Assembly: GCA_017428105.1 (NCBI GenBank)
Contig: JAFRRM010000004.1
Span: 124,001 to 188,000, forward strand
Length of the DNA stretch: 64,000 nucleotides
Direction of reading: 5' to 3'
Source of the DNA: Lachnospiraceae bacterium
GTDB lineage: Bacteria > Bacillota > Clostridia > Lachnospirales > Lachnospiraceae
In this document: positions 38,743 through 47,587 of the stretch, one piece after another
How positions within the stretch are numbered: position 1 is the first letter of the stretch
Layout of the letters: every line of letters begins with the position of its first letter
Translations under genes and position numbers: made by a program
Notes under the pieces: generated by a model
What the model was told of the DNA's origin: nothing
Databases searched by the model: none
The model's input: the letters and a program-made list of their open reading frames with translations, nothing else

Positions 38743-39410
38743 GCGTCCGCGGGGGGATCCATTTCTCCCAGCAGGATCTCGATGGCGTGGGACGGATAGA
38801 CCGTTTCGCCGTATTCAGCGTAGTACGTTTTGGACGCCGAAGTGGACGGCACGCGGCGGCCGTACTCCGAAAGCAGCAGGCAGACGCGGTTGAACAGCTC
38901 GCCGTTCTTGGGCGAGGCGGTCAGGACCAGATAGTACATGCTCTGTTCTTTGAAGTAATACAGGCCGGAATTCACGGCGCCGGCCAGGTGCTTCAGACGC
39001 GGCGGCATGATGAGGCTGTCCTTGCCGTAGAAGGCAAAGACGGCCAGCGGGCGGGGCTGCCGGGTCTTGATCTCTTCCTGCTGGTAGTGGATCGCTTTCG
39101 CGAAGCCCTGCAGGGCACGGATGACGTCCGGCTGGGGCGTGAAGCCCGGCGGCAGTTCTTCCGGCGAGTTGATCTTGGTCACGGTAAAGACCATGTCCCC
39201 GTCCTGGTTCTTGACGGCTTCCACCATCACGGGATACTCGTTGGGGACGAAACCCAGTTCGTCCACGGAACGGTCGATCATCTCCCGGACCAGGCGCGTG
39301 GCGTCCGGCGGGCTCTGACTGAGCTTCCGGATGGTCAGATGCCGCTGCAGGAGCTCGCCCATGGACATGGTGCAGCGGAACTGATTGTCATTGATCTTTT
39401 CTATCTTCAT
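38739..39410 (-). CDS. mecA: Adaptor protein MecA
   Basis: Adaptor that delivers substrates to the ClpC-ClpP protease. The N-terminus MKIEKINDNQFRCTMSMGEL closely follows the MecA family start, followed by an acidic/hydrophobic substrate-binding segment and VTKINSPEEL; the C-terminal 100 residues (LAVFAFYGKDSLIMPPRL, then YYFKEQSMYYLVL) match the Clp-binding domain. Length 223 fits. The gene is preceded by an upstream hairpin (GGGCGC/GCGCCC near 39440) and lies downstream of the aminotransferase gene. In this family MecA limits competence and stress regulators; the substrates in this organism are unknown. Confidence 0.85.
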   Translation of the reverse strand: MKIEKINDNQFRCTMSMGELLQRHLTIRKLSQSPPDATRLVREMIDRSVDELGFVPNEYPVMVEAVKNQDGDMVFTVTKINSPEELPPGFTPQPDVIRALQGFAKAIHYQQEEIKTRQPRPLAVFAFYGKDSLIMPPRLKHLAGAVNSGLYYFKEQSMYYLVLTASPKNGELFNRVCLLLSEYGRRVPSTSASKTYYAEYGETVYPSHAIEILLGEMDPPADA

Positions 39411-39479
39411 ACGGGATACTCCTTTGCGGGTGGGCGCGGACAGGCGCCCGCCTTCTCACAACGATTCCCCGGGCGGATG

Positions 39480-40751
39480 TCAGCCCATCTGTTCCAGGGC
39501 GGCCATTTCCAGGGCGGTGCAGAGCACTTCCATGGCGGCCTCCAGTTCCCGGACGGGCGGGAGCGACGGGGCGATCCGGATGTTGCTGTCCTGCGGATCC
39601 TTCCCCAGGGGATACGTGGCCCCGGCGTCGGTCAGCACCACGCCGGCCTCCTTGCAGAGGGCCACCGTGCGCTTGGCCAGACCGGGCAGGGTGTAGAGGG
39701 AAACGAAATAGCCGCCTTTCGGGGTCTGCCAGTGGCCGAGGCCGCGCGGCGCGATCTCGGTCTCCAGCCAGTGCAGCACGCAGTCGAAGCGGGGCTTTAA
39801 GATCGCGGCGTGCTTTTTCATCACGGCCAGGGTGTTTTCCTTGTTCTTCAGGAATTTGACCTGGCGCAGCTGGTTCACCTTGTCATAGGAGATCATCTGG
39901 ACGCCCAGCAGCTTCCGCTGGTAGTTCAGGTTGGCCTCCGAGGAGCACATGGCGGAGATGCCGGCGCCGGGGAAGGTGATCTTCGAGGTGGAGCAGAATT
40001 CGTAGACCAGGTCCGGATGGCCGGCTTCGCGGCACAGGCCGATGATGTCCGGGAAGGGCAGATAGTCGCCGTCAAATTCATGGACGCAGTAGGCGTTGTC
40101 CCAGATGACGGTGAAGTCCGGGGCGGCGGGCTCCAGCTTCGCGAAGCGCTCGACCGTCTCCTGACTGTAGACGATGCCGTCCGGGTTGGAATATTTCGGA
40201 ACGCACCAGATGCCTTTTACCAGCGGGTCTTTCACCAGCTCCTCGACGCGGTCCATGTCCGGGCCGGTGGGCAGCATCGGGACGGTGATCATTTCGAAGC
40301 CGAAGACTTCGGTGATCTTGAAATGACGGTCATAGCCGGGCGTCGGGCAGATCCATTTGCGGCCTTCCACCCGGCTCCACGGGACGGGAGAGTGGGTCAT
40401 GCCGAAGCAGTAGCCCCGCATCACGAGGCCGTACATCAGCGCCAGGGAGCTGGAACCGCCCATGATGCATTCCTCGGGCCGGCAGCCCAGCAGTTCCGAC
40501 ATCAGACGGCGGGCGGCGGGAACGCCTTCCATGTTGCCGTAGTTGCGGACGTCCATGCCTTCGCAGATGCAGTCGGCGGGGTCGGTCAGGACGGTCAGGA
40601 TGTCGGAGATCGCGTCCAGCTGGTCCTTGCCGGGTTTGCCCCGGGACATGTCCAGCTTCAGGTTCAGATCTTTGAGTCTCTGGTAGTGTGCCTGTACCTC
40701 GGCCCGCTCCTGCGCGAGCTCGGCGGCGTTCATTTCCTGGTAGGTCTTCAT
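39480..40751 (-). CDS. PLP-dependent aminotransferase, aspartate aminotransferase type Ic-like
   Basis: A 423-residue fold-type I aminotransferase. It matches the type Ic branch, including LKLDMSRGKPGKDQLDAIS at the N-terminus, GGSSSLALMYGL, CVPKYSNPDG where the pyridine-binding Asn sits, the WDNAY motif with the ring-nitrogen Asp, and the Schiff-base Lys in SSTSKITFPGAG (read here as CSTSKITFPGAGIS). Members transfer the amino group between aspartate and 2-oxoglutarate. Downstream of the CofE-like gene by 33 bp on the same strand, so probably one transcript. A role in amino acid synthesis is likely; substrate not proven. Confidence 0.88.
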   Translation of the reverse strand: MKTYQEMNAAELAQERAEVQAHYQRLKDLNLKLDMSRGKPGKDQLDAISDILTVLTDPADCICEGMDVRNYGNMEGVPAARRLMSELLGCRPEECIMGGSSSLALMYGLVMRGYCFGMTHSPVPWSRVEGRKWICPTPGYDRHFKITEVFGFEMITVPMLPTGPDMDRVEELVKDPLVKGIWCVPKYSNPDGIVYSQETVERFAKLEPAAPDFTVIWDNAYCVHEFDGDYLPFPDIIGLCREAGHPDLVYEFCSTSKITFPGAGISAMCSSEANLNYQRKLLGVQMISYDKVNQLRQVKFLKNKENTLAVMKKHAAILKPRFDCVLHWLETEIAPRGLGHWQTPKGGYFVSLYTLPGLAKRTVALCKEAGVVLTDAGATYPLGKDPQDSNIRIAPSLPPVRELEAAMEVLCTALEMAALEQMG

Positions 40752-40784
40752 GTCTCCTCCTTGATGTGTGGGAGTGGATGGTGC

Positions 40785-41978
40785 TTACTCGTTGGTATAG
40801 TTGTCAAAGTAGCCCTGGATCAGGACGACGGGCGTTCCCTTGTCGCCGGAGCCGCTGGTCAGGTCGCACAGGGACCCGATCAGGTCCGTCAGCTGGCGGG
40901 GCGTGGTGCCTTCGGAGGCCATCTTGCCCACCAGGTCCTTGTCCTTCCGGCGGATGCTTTCGCGGATGGCGTCCCGGAGCGCTTCGCCGGAGAGGCTGGC
41001 GAAATCGTTGTCAGCCAGATATTTGAGCTTCAGTTCGTTGGGCGTGCCCTTCAGGCCGGCCGTGAAGAACGGGGAGACCATCGGGTCGGCCAGCTCCCAG
41101 ATCTTGCCCTGCGGATCCTTGAAGGCGCCGTCGCCGTAGACCATGACCTCCACGTGGCGGCCGGTGTACAGCAGGATGCGGTTCTGGATATCCTCGACCA
41201 GGCCCTGCGCGTCGCGCGGGAAGAGCTTGACCGTGTCTTCGGTGGCCTTGTTGGAGCCCAGCAGGCCGAATTCCGCGTTGTAGCCGCTGCCGTTCACCGG
41301 GGCGTTCATGATCTCGGCCAGGGTGAAGACTTTCCGGGCGCCGGCCTTCTCCAGCAGGCGCTTGGTGCGCGCGCGGGTATGGATGTCGCAGTTGATCAGG
41401 TGATCCGCGTAGGGGAGGATCTGCTGCGCGTGGTTGCCGAAGATGATCTCCACTTCGGCGCCGCAGCTTTCCGCCAGCTCGCGGTAATAGGCCACGTAGT
41501 TCATGCCGGTGAAGGGATGGCGCGGCGTGCCGAAGATCCGGTAGAACTGCTCCTCCGTCAGCACGTCGGAGTAGGGGTTCACGCCGGAGTCGTCCAGCTG
41601 GTCCAGCGTCATGAGTTCGTTGCCGACCTCGTCGGAGGGATAACTGAGCATGATGACCAGTTTTTTGACGCCCTTCGCGATGCCGCGCAGACAGATGGCG
41701 AAGCGGTTACGGGAGAGGATGGGAAAGAGGATCCCGACGGTCTCCCCGCCCAGCTTGGCCCGGACGTCGGCGGCGATGTCATCCACGCTGCAGTAGTTGC
41801 CCTGGGACCGCGCCACGACGGATTCCGTGACGGCGATGACGTCCCGGTCGCGCAGCGGGAAGCCCTCGGCTGCGGATGCTTTCAGCACGCTGTCGGTGAC
41901 GATCTGAGCCAGATCGTCGCCCTGGCGGATGATGGGGCAGCGGATGCCCCGGGAAACGGTTCCGGTCATGCGGCTCAT
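40785..41978 (-). CDS. CofE-like F420-0:gamma-glutamyl ligase family protein
   Basis: A 397-residue protein of the CofE (coenzyme F420-0:L-glutamate ligase) superfamily. Recognisable parts are DRDVIAVTESVVARSQGNY near the N-terminus, ILFPILSRNRFA, MLSYPSDEVGNELM, and the C-terminal GTPVVLIQGYFDNY. True CofE is about 250 residues and needs F420-0; no other F420 gene is in this window, and Clostridia generally lack this cofactor, so it likely adds glutamate (or another amino acid) to a different acceptor. ATG follows AAGGAGG. It has its own promoter and the aminotransferase follows. Confidence 0.8.
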   Translation of the reverse strand: MSRMTGTVSRGIRCPIIRQGDDLAQIVTDSVLKASAAEGFPLRDRDVIAVTESVVARSQGNYCSVDDIAADVRAKLGGETVGILFPILSRNRFAICLRGIAKGVKKLVIMLSYPSDEVGNELMTLDQLDDSGVNPYSDVLTEEQFYRIFGTPRHPFTGMNYVAYYRELAESCGAEVEIIFGNHAQQILPYADHLINCDIHTRARTKRLLEKAGARKVFTLAEIMNAPVNGSGYNAEFGLLGSNKATEDTVKLFPRDAQGLVEDIQNRILLYTGRHVEVMVYGDGAFKDPQGKIWELADPMVSPFFTAGLKGTPNELKLKYLADNDFASLSGEALRDAIRESIRRKDKDLVGKMASEGTTPRQLTDLIGSLCDLTSGSGDKGTPVVLIQGYFDNYTNE

Positions 41979-42020
41979 GATGCTTTCAACCTCCTTGGGA
42001 TGGGATGTTTGAACATTCCT

Positions 42021-42049
42021 ATTATAATAGAACGGACGGGATTACGCAA
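42021..42049 (-). promoter_or_regulatory. Promoter of the CofE-like/aminotransferase unit
   Basis: TTGCGT (plus-strand 42044-42049), 17-nt spacer, TATAAT (42021-42026), about 45 bp before the start codon. Confidence 0.75.
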
Positions 42050-42131
42050 CTGTTTTTCGCAGGAGCGTCCCGGAGGCCCGTCCGGGAGGACGGAGGCGCC
42101 TGTGCGCGGTCCGCGGCCCGGCGCCGGACGC

Positions 42132-43634
42132 CTACAGACCGCAGAGAGCGCGGTATTTTTCCTCCAGATAGCGGACGTAGCACGCGGGATTGAACGGGCC
42201 GCCCAGCACGCGCTCCAGCAGTTCCGCCGGCGGGTACAGCTTGCCGTACTGCCAGATGTGTTCGCGGTTCCACTCGTTGACCGGCCCGAGGTCGCCGCGC
42301 GCCAGGCACGCGTCCACGTCCACGGTCTCCTTCATGCGGGCCAGGATCTGAGCGCCGTACGCGCTGCCCAGGGCGTAGGAAGGGAAGTAACCCACCATGC
42401 CGCCGCCCCAGTGGGAATCCTGCAGCACGCCGCGGGTATCGTCCGGGACGTCCACGCCCAGGTATTCCTTATACAGGGCGTTCCAGGCGGCGGGCAGGTC
42501 GCGGACGGCCAGGTCGCCGGCCATCAGGCGCTTTTCCAGTTCGTAGCGCACCATGACGTGCAGGCAGTAGGTCAGTTCGTCCGCCTTCGTGCGGATCAGG
42601 GAAGGCTCGGCCTTGTTGACCGCTTTCCAGAAGTCCTCCGCCGTGACGCCGGCCATCTGCCGCGGGAAGAGCTCCCGCACTTTCGGGAAGATGGTGCGGA
42701 CGAAGGGCAGGCTGCGGGCGATGTAGTTTTCATAAAAACGGCTCTGGCTCTCGTGGATGCTCATCGAGACGCCGCCGTCCAGCACGGTATAGGCCAGGTC
42801 GTCCGCCGCGCCGGTCTCGTACAGGGCGTGGCCGCCCTCGTGCACCACGCTGAAGAGGGAATACGAGACGTTCTCCCGGTAAATGTGCGTGGTGATACGG
42901 GTGTCGAAGTGGGACCCCAGGCTGGTGGTGAAGGGGTGCTCCGTGGTGGAGAGGCCCACGCGGCCGCGGTCCAGGCCGATCAGGTCCATCAGGTAAAGGG
43001 CCAGTTCTTTCTGCTCCGGCTCCGGGAAATCGCCCCGGATGCAGGCGTCGGAGAGCGGCTCGGCTTCCCGTACCGCCTGAAGCAGCGGCACGATCCCCGC
43101 CCGCACGGCGGCAAAGAACGCGTCGCAGGTCTGACGGGTCAGGCCCGCCTCGTAATCGTTCAGCCAGTAATCGTAGGGGTCTTTTTCGGGCGCCGCATAG
43201 CCCGCAAAACGCCTTTTGGCTTCGAAGATGCGCTCCAGGTAAGGCGCGAAGGACGCAAAATCATTGGCGGCCTTGGCGCGGTGCCAGACGTCGTCCGATT
43301 CCACAAGGAGACGGCGGTAGGCGAGGAATTCGTCCATCGGGATCTTCTGCATGAAGCGGAGATCCTTGAGCAGCAGGAAGACCTGGCGCCGCTCTTTTTC
43401 GGTGAGTTCGTCTCGGCGTCCGTCCAGGAATTCGAGCAGGGAGACGGTCTCCGGGCCGGTGGCGATGCGGTAAACGGCTTCGCTCAGGATCGGCATCGTA
43501 TGCGCGCGGTTGGCCGCGGTGTTTTTCGGCGCGGCAGTGGCGCCGTCGTAATTGATGAGCCCCAGGGCGTGCCGGTAGGCAGACAGTCTGGCCTGCAGGG
43601 CGGTTAATTGTTCACGGGCTTCATGTAGCTGCAT
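42132..43634 (-). CDS. M32 family metallocarboxypeptidase (Taq-type)
   Basis: A 500-residue cytoplasmic zinc carboxypeptidase that removes C-terminal residues from peptides. The zinc motif is VHEGGHALYE (HExxH), where Taq-like members read HEFGHALY; the second Glu ligand follows in SIHESQSRFYEN, and the family motif DTRGVLQDSHWGGGMVGYFP (first part DTRGVLQD, HWGGG) is present near the C-terminus. All-helical character and length are typical. The ATG follows GGAGG. It is transcribed away from the GTPase-NYN gene, with an AT-rich 134-bp divergent region between. Confidence 0.92.
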   Translation of the reverse strand: MQLHEAREQLTALQARLSAYRHALGLINYDGATAAPKNTAANRAHTMPILSEAVYRIATGPETVSLLEFLDGRRDELTEKERRQVFLLLKDLRFMQKIPMDEFLAYRRLLVESDDVWHRAKAANDFASFAPYLERIFEAKRRFAGYAAPEKDPYDYWLNDYEAGLTRQTCDAFFAAVRAGIVPLLQAVREAEPLSDACIRGDFPEPEQKELALYLMDLIGLDRGRVGLSTTEHPFTTSLGSHFDTRITTHIYRENVSYSLFSVVHEGGHALYETGAADDLAYTVLDGGVSMSIHESQSRFYENYIARSLPFVRTIFPKVRELFPRQMAGVTAEDFWKAVNKAEPSLIRTKADELTYCLHVMVRYELEKRLMAGDLAVRDLPAAWNALYKEYLGVDVPDDTRGVLQDSHWGGGMVGYFPSYALGSAYGAQILARMKETVDVDACLARGDLGPVNEWNREHIWQYGKLYPPAELLERVLGGPFNPACYVRYLEEKYRALCGL

Positions 43635-43693
43635 GGAGGACCTCCGGACACGGTGATTTTGTTGTTTTGATTATATCATAATGCGGGGATAAA

Positions 43694-43702
43694 TGCTATA
43701 AT
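43694..43702 (+). promoter_or_regulatory. Extended -10 promoter of the GTPase-NYN gene
   Basis: TGC-TATAAT, an extended -10 with consensus hexamer, 67 nt before the TTG start. The best -35 is poor. Confidence 0.5.
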
Positions 43703-43768
43703 GAAAACGGACAGGCGCCGCCGCGGCGTCTGACCGAAAGAAAGACGGATCCATGACGGGAGGCTCCC

Positions 43769-46360
43769 TTGAAGAAGATCACCCTTGCGCTGGCGGCTCA
43801 TGTGGACGCCGGCAAAACGACACTGGCGGAAGCCCTGCTGCACAAGGCGGGGGTGCTTCGCGTGCCGGGAAGGGTGGATGCGGGGAATACCGCGATGGAC
43901 ACGGCGGAAACGGAGCGGCGGCGCGGCATCACGGTGTTCGCCGGCGAAGCCTCGTTCCCGTGGCAGGGGACGGAGATCAACCTGCTGGATACGCCGGGCC
44001 ACGTGGATTTTTCGCCGGAGGCGGAGCGCGCCATGACGGCGGCGGACGCCGGACTCCTGATCATCAGCGGGCTGGACGGCGTTCAGGCCCATACGCACGC
44101 GCTGTGGCGGCTCATGGAGCGCCGCGGGCTGCCGGTCCTCCTGTTCGTTTCCAAGATGGACAGCGGGCGGAAAAGCCGCGCGGACCTGCTGGCGGAGCTC
44201 CGGCGGGAACTGGACGGCGCCTGCCTTCCCTGGGAGACGCTCCGGGAGGGCGGCGAAGAAGCGGCGCTTCTGGATGAAGCGCTGCTGGAACGCTATCTGG
44301 CCGGCGATCCGATCGGCGGGGCGGACGTTTCGGCGCTGATCGCCCGCCGCCGGGCATTTCCTGTTTTCTTCGGCAGCGGCCTGAAAGAAGAGGGACTGGA
44401 GCCCCTGCTGGAGGCAGCCTGCCTGCTGGCGGAAGAATACGGCCCCCGGGAAGCGGAACCGTTCCGGGGCCTGGTCCATAAGATCGATTTTGATGAAAAA
44501 GGCGCCCGGCAGACCCATGTAAAGGTCCTGTCCGGGAGCCTGGCTTCGCGCGGCAGCGTGCGGACGGCAGGCGGCGAGGAGAAAGTCTCCTTCATCCGCC
44601 GCTATACGGGCGGCCGGTTCCGGCAGGAGGAGGTCCTCTCAGCCGGCAGCCTGGGCGTGCTGATGGGCCTGCAGCGGACGGCGGCCGGCATGCGGCTGGG
44701 GTTCGAAACGGAGGCCCCGGCGGCGTATTTCGAGCCGATGATGCGATACAGCCTGGTACTGCCCGACGGCGTGGACGCGGATGCCGCGTTCCAGAAACTG
44801 CAGCCGCTCTGCGAGGAGGACCCGTCCCTGAACCTGCATTTCGGACCGGGCCGGACGGGCCTGCTGGCCGACCTGATGGGACCGGTGCAGCAGGAGATCC
44901 TGACGGAGCGCATCCGTGAAAAGACCGGCTGGACGGTCCGCATAGAAGAAGGCCGCGTCCTTTACCGGGAGACCATTACCGCGCCCGTGGAGGGCGTGGG
45001 GCATTACGAACCGCTCCGCCATTACGCGGAAGTGCACGTGGCACTGCGGCCGCTGCCGCGCGGCAGCGGTCTTGTCCTGCGGAATGAAACGGACGCGCGC
45101 AGCCTGGACCCCTTCCTGGCGCTAGGCATCCTGAAACTGCTGGCGCTGAAGAGCCACAAAGGCGTGCTCACCGGTTCGCCGGTGACGGATATCGAGATCT
45201 CCCTGCTGGGAGCCCGGGACCACGAAAAGCATACGGAGGGCGGCGACCTGCGGGAGGCCGCCTGCCGGGCGGTGCGCCAGGGTCTGATGCGGGCGGCAGC
45301 GCGCGGGGACGTCCTGCTGCTGGAGCCTTACCGGGGTTTCCGCCTGGCCCTGCCCGCCGATAAACTGGGCCGCGCGCTGGCGGACATCAGATCCCGCGGC
45401 GGCGACGCGGAGCAGGAAGGCGCGGAAGACGGCCTGGCCGTCCTCCGGGGCCGTGTGCCGGCCGCGTCCTTTACCGGCTACGACCGGGAGCTGGCGGCCT
45501 ATACGGGCGGCCGCGGCCGTCTCTCCGTCTGGACGGAAGGATATGACATCTGTCACGATCCGGAAGAAGTCACGGCCCGGGAAGCCTACGATGCGGTTTC
45601 GGACCGGGAAGATCCCTGCGACTCTATATTCTGCGCCCACGGCGCCGGTTTTTCCGTCCCCTGGGACAAAGTTTCGGAGCATATGCATCTGCCGTACCTG
45701 ATGAAGGAAGAAGCAGGGCCGGCGGCCGGCCCGCGCGCACGGCAGCTCGTCCAGACCTCCGCCGCTTCGGACGCGGAGCTGGAAGCCATCATGCTGCGCG
45801 AATTCGGCCCCATCAAACGGCCCGTCGTCGGCGGCGTCACCCGCCCCAACCCGGCCGTCCCGCCCGGCGCGCAGCTTCTGACCTTTTCGCCCCACACCTA
45901 TATCGTAGACGGCTACAACCTGATCTTTTTCTGGCCGGAAATGAAGGAACTCGCCGCGAAGAGCCTGGAAAACGCCCGCGAACAGCTGGTGCGCCGCCTG
46001 CAGAATTATGCGGCGTTCGCGGACAAAAAACTGATCGCGGTCTTCGACGGCTACCGTGTAGGCGGCGGTGCCGGCGAAACGCAGGAGCTCTCCCGCCTGA
46101 CTGTCATCTATACGAAGGAGCACGAGACGGCGGACATGCTGATCGAGCGCATGCTGGCGGAGAAGAAAAAAGACGAACGTTACGCCGTTGTCAGCAACGA
46201 CAATCTGATCCGCCTTTCCGCCATCCGCCAGGGCGCTCTCCGCGTGCGCTGCGAGGAATTCCTGGACGAATACGACAGTGCCATGACCCTCCTGCAGGAA
46301 CGCATGGAGCAGGAAGACGGCCGTATCGGCAGCAGGGTGACGTGGGAAGGCGAAGTGTGA
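43769..46360 (+). CDS. Tet(M)-like translational GTPase fused to a NYN/YacP-like nuclease domain
   Basis: An 863-residue protein. Residues 1-about 645 align with the EF-G/Tet(M) group: P-loop AHVDAGKTT (10-18), RGIT (52-55), DTPGH (74-78), SKMD at 128-131 in place of NKxD, and the late LLEPYRGFRLALP. The loop that in Tet(M) holds the drug-displacing SPVS reads ARDHEKHTEGGDL, so tetracycline protection is doubtful. Residues about 708-850 form a NYN domain of the YacP/Rae1 type with the acidic set Asp714 (DGYN), Asp760 (FDGY), Asp789 (ETAD) and Asp811 (SND). Start is TTG 5 nt after GGGAGG. A ribosome-directed RNase is the natural inference. Confidence 0.85.
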   Translation: MKKITLALAAHVDAGKTTLAEALLHKAGVLRVPGRVDAGNTAMDTAETERRRGITVFAGEASFPWQGTEINLLDTPGHVDFSPEAERAMTAADAGLLIISGLDGVQAHTHALWRLMERRGLPVLLFVSKMDSGRKSRADLLAELRRELDGACLPWETLREGGEEAALLDEALLERYLAGDPIGGADVSALIARRRAFPVFFGSGLKEEGLEPLLEAACLLAEEYGPREAEPFRGLVHKIDFDEKGARQTHVKVLSGSLASRGSVRTAGGEEKVSFIRRYTGGRFRQEEVLSAGSLGVLMGLQRTAAGMRLGFETEAPAAYFEPMMRYSLVLPDGVDADAAFQKLQPLCEEDPSLNLHFGPGRTGLLADLMGPVQQEILTERIREKTGWTVRIEEGRVLYRETITAPVEGVGHYEPLRHYAEVHVALRPLPRGSGLVLRNETDARSLDPFLALGILKLLALKSHKGVLTGSPVTDIEISLLGARDHEKHTEGGDLREAACRAVRQGLMRAAARGDVLLLEPYRGFRLALPADKLGRALADIRSRGGDAEQEGAEDGLAVLRGRVPAASFTGYDRELAAYTGGRGRLSVWTEGYDICHDPEEVTAREAYDAVSDREDPCDSIFCAHGAGFSVPWDKVSEHMHLPYLMKEEAGPAAGPRARQLVQTSAASDAELEAIMLREFGPIKRPVVGGVTRPNPAVPPGAQLLTFSPHTYIVDGYNLIFFWPEMKELAAKSLENAREQLVRRLQNYAAFADKKLIAVFDGYRVGGGAGETQELSRLTVIYTKEHETADMLIERMLAEKKKDERYAVVSNDNLIRLSAIRQGALRVRCEEFLDEYDSAMTLLQERMEQEDGRIGSRVTWEGEV

Positions 46361-46481
46361 CGACGCAGGCCGATGTGTCATCGAACTGCGAGATGCGACG
46401 ATGCCGAACCGAGGTGCTCCGGTCCGCGAAAAGGGTGATGAAGGAACCCTCCCCCCTGTCACGTGTTTTTCATTTTTTGTC

Positions 46482-46510
46482 TTGTAATTCCGAGATCTTC
46501 AGATTATAAT
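46482..46510 (+). promoter_or_regulatory. Promoter of pheST
   Basis: TTGTAA at 46482-46487 and TATAAT at 46505-46510, spacer 17. The leader is only about 40 nt, with no T-box. The gap 46361-46481 shows nothing else. Confidence 0.8.
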
Positions 46511-46557
46511 ACTTGTTTGTATATTTTTAGGGGAGCTGCGGCTCCCGGGAGGCAGTT

Positions 46558-47577
46558 ATGCAGGAGAAACTGGCAAAAATCAGGGAGGAAGCGCTGGCAC
46601 GGCTGAACGCGGCCGCGAATTCCGATGCGATCAATGAGATCCGTCTGGCTTATCTGGGCAAGAAGGGCCAGCTGACGGAAGTCTTAAAGGGCATGCGCGA
46701 CGTGGCCCCGGAGGACCGCCCGAAGGTGGGTGAATGGGTGAACGACACCCGCAAGGCCATCGAGGCGAAGCTGGAGGAAGTCCAGAAGAAGGCCGCGGAA
46801 AAAGCGCTGGCCCTGCGTCTGGAGGCCGAGACCATCGACGTGACCATGCCCGCCAAGAGCGCCGCGATGGGCCATCCGCATCCCAATACCCTGGCCTTAA
46901 AGGAGCTGGAACGCGTCTTCGTGGGCATGGGCTACGAAGTCGTGGAAGGCCCGGAGGTCGAGTACGACTACTATAATTTCGAGGCCCTGAACATCCCGGA
47001 CGGCCACCCGGCCAAGGATGAGCAGGACACTTTCTATATCAGCGACAAGATCGTGCTGCGGACGCAGACTTCCCCGGTGCAGGTCCGCACCATGGAGAAG
47101 ACCAAGCCGCCCATCCGCATCGTGGCGCCGGGCCGCGTGTTCCGGTCGGACGACGTGGATGCCACCCACTCCCCTTGCTTCAATCAGGTGGAAGGGCTGG
47201 TGATCGACAGGCACATCACCTTCGCGGACTTAAAAGGCACGCTGGCGCAGTTCGCACGCGAAATGTTCGGCCCGGAGACCAAAGTGAAATTCCGGCCGCA
47301 TCACTTCCCGTTCACCGAACCCAGCGCGGAGATGGACGTCTCCTGCTTCAAGTGCGGCGGCAAAGGCTGCCGGATGTGCAAGGGCAGCGGCTGGATCGAG
47401 ATCCTGGGCTGCGGCATGGTGCACCCGAAGGTCCTGCGTATGAGCGGCATCGACCCCGAGGAGTACTCCGGCTTTGCCTTCGGCATCGGCCTGGAGCGCA
47501 TCACCCTGCTCAAGTACGAGATCGACGACATGCGCCTGCTGTACGAAAACGATACGCGGTTCTTAAACCAGTTCTAG
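46558..47577 (+). CDS. pheS: Phenylalanine-tRNA ligase alpha subunit
   Basis: Catalytic subunit of the (alpha-beta)2 synthetase that charges tRNA-Phe. The 339 residues contain the N-terminal coiled coil, class II motif 2 region ([19 protein letters not shown]), [16 protein letters not shown], and motif 3 [14 protein letters not shown]. The strand [19 protein letters not shown] is also typical. Length is standard. GGGAGG precedes the ATG. pheT follows after 10 nt, so the two subunits are made together. Confidence 0.98.
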   Translation: MQEKLAKIREEALARLNAAANSDAINEIRLAYLGKKGQLTEVLKGMRDVAPEDRPKVGEWVNDTRKAIEAKLEEVQKKAAEKALALRLEAETIDVTMPAKSAAMGHPHPNTLALKELERVFVGMGYEVVEGPEVEYDYYNFEALNIPDGHPAKDEQDTFYISDKIVLRTQTSPVQVRTMEKTKPPIRIVAPGRVFRSDDVDATHSPCFNQVEGLVIDRHITFADLKGTLAQFAREMFGPETKVKFRPHHFPFTEPSAEMDVSCFKCGGKGCRMCKGSGWIEILGCGMVHPKVLRMSGIDPEEYSGFAFGIGLERITLLKYEIDDMRLLYENDTRFLNQF

Positions 47578-47587
47578 AGGTGGCGAG

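Noticed and set aside
39810..43607. A 1265-codon plus-strand open frame across three minus-strand genes
   Set aside because: Covers the aminotransferase, CofE-like and M32 genes in antisense; composition is typical of a shadow frame and it crosses their intergenic promoters.
43769..46360. Tetracycline resistance gene (tetM class)
   Set aside because: The loop needed for drug displacement is not conserved and a NYN domain is attached; calling it a resistance determinant is not supported.
46361..46557. T-box leader of pheST
   Set aside because: No AGGGTGGNACCGCG element and only about 40 nt of leader after the promoter.
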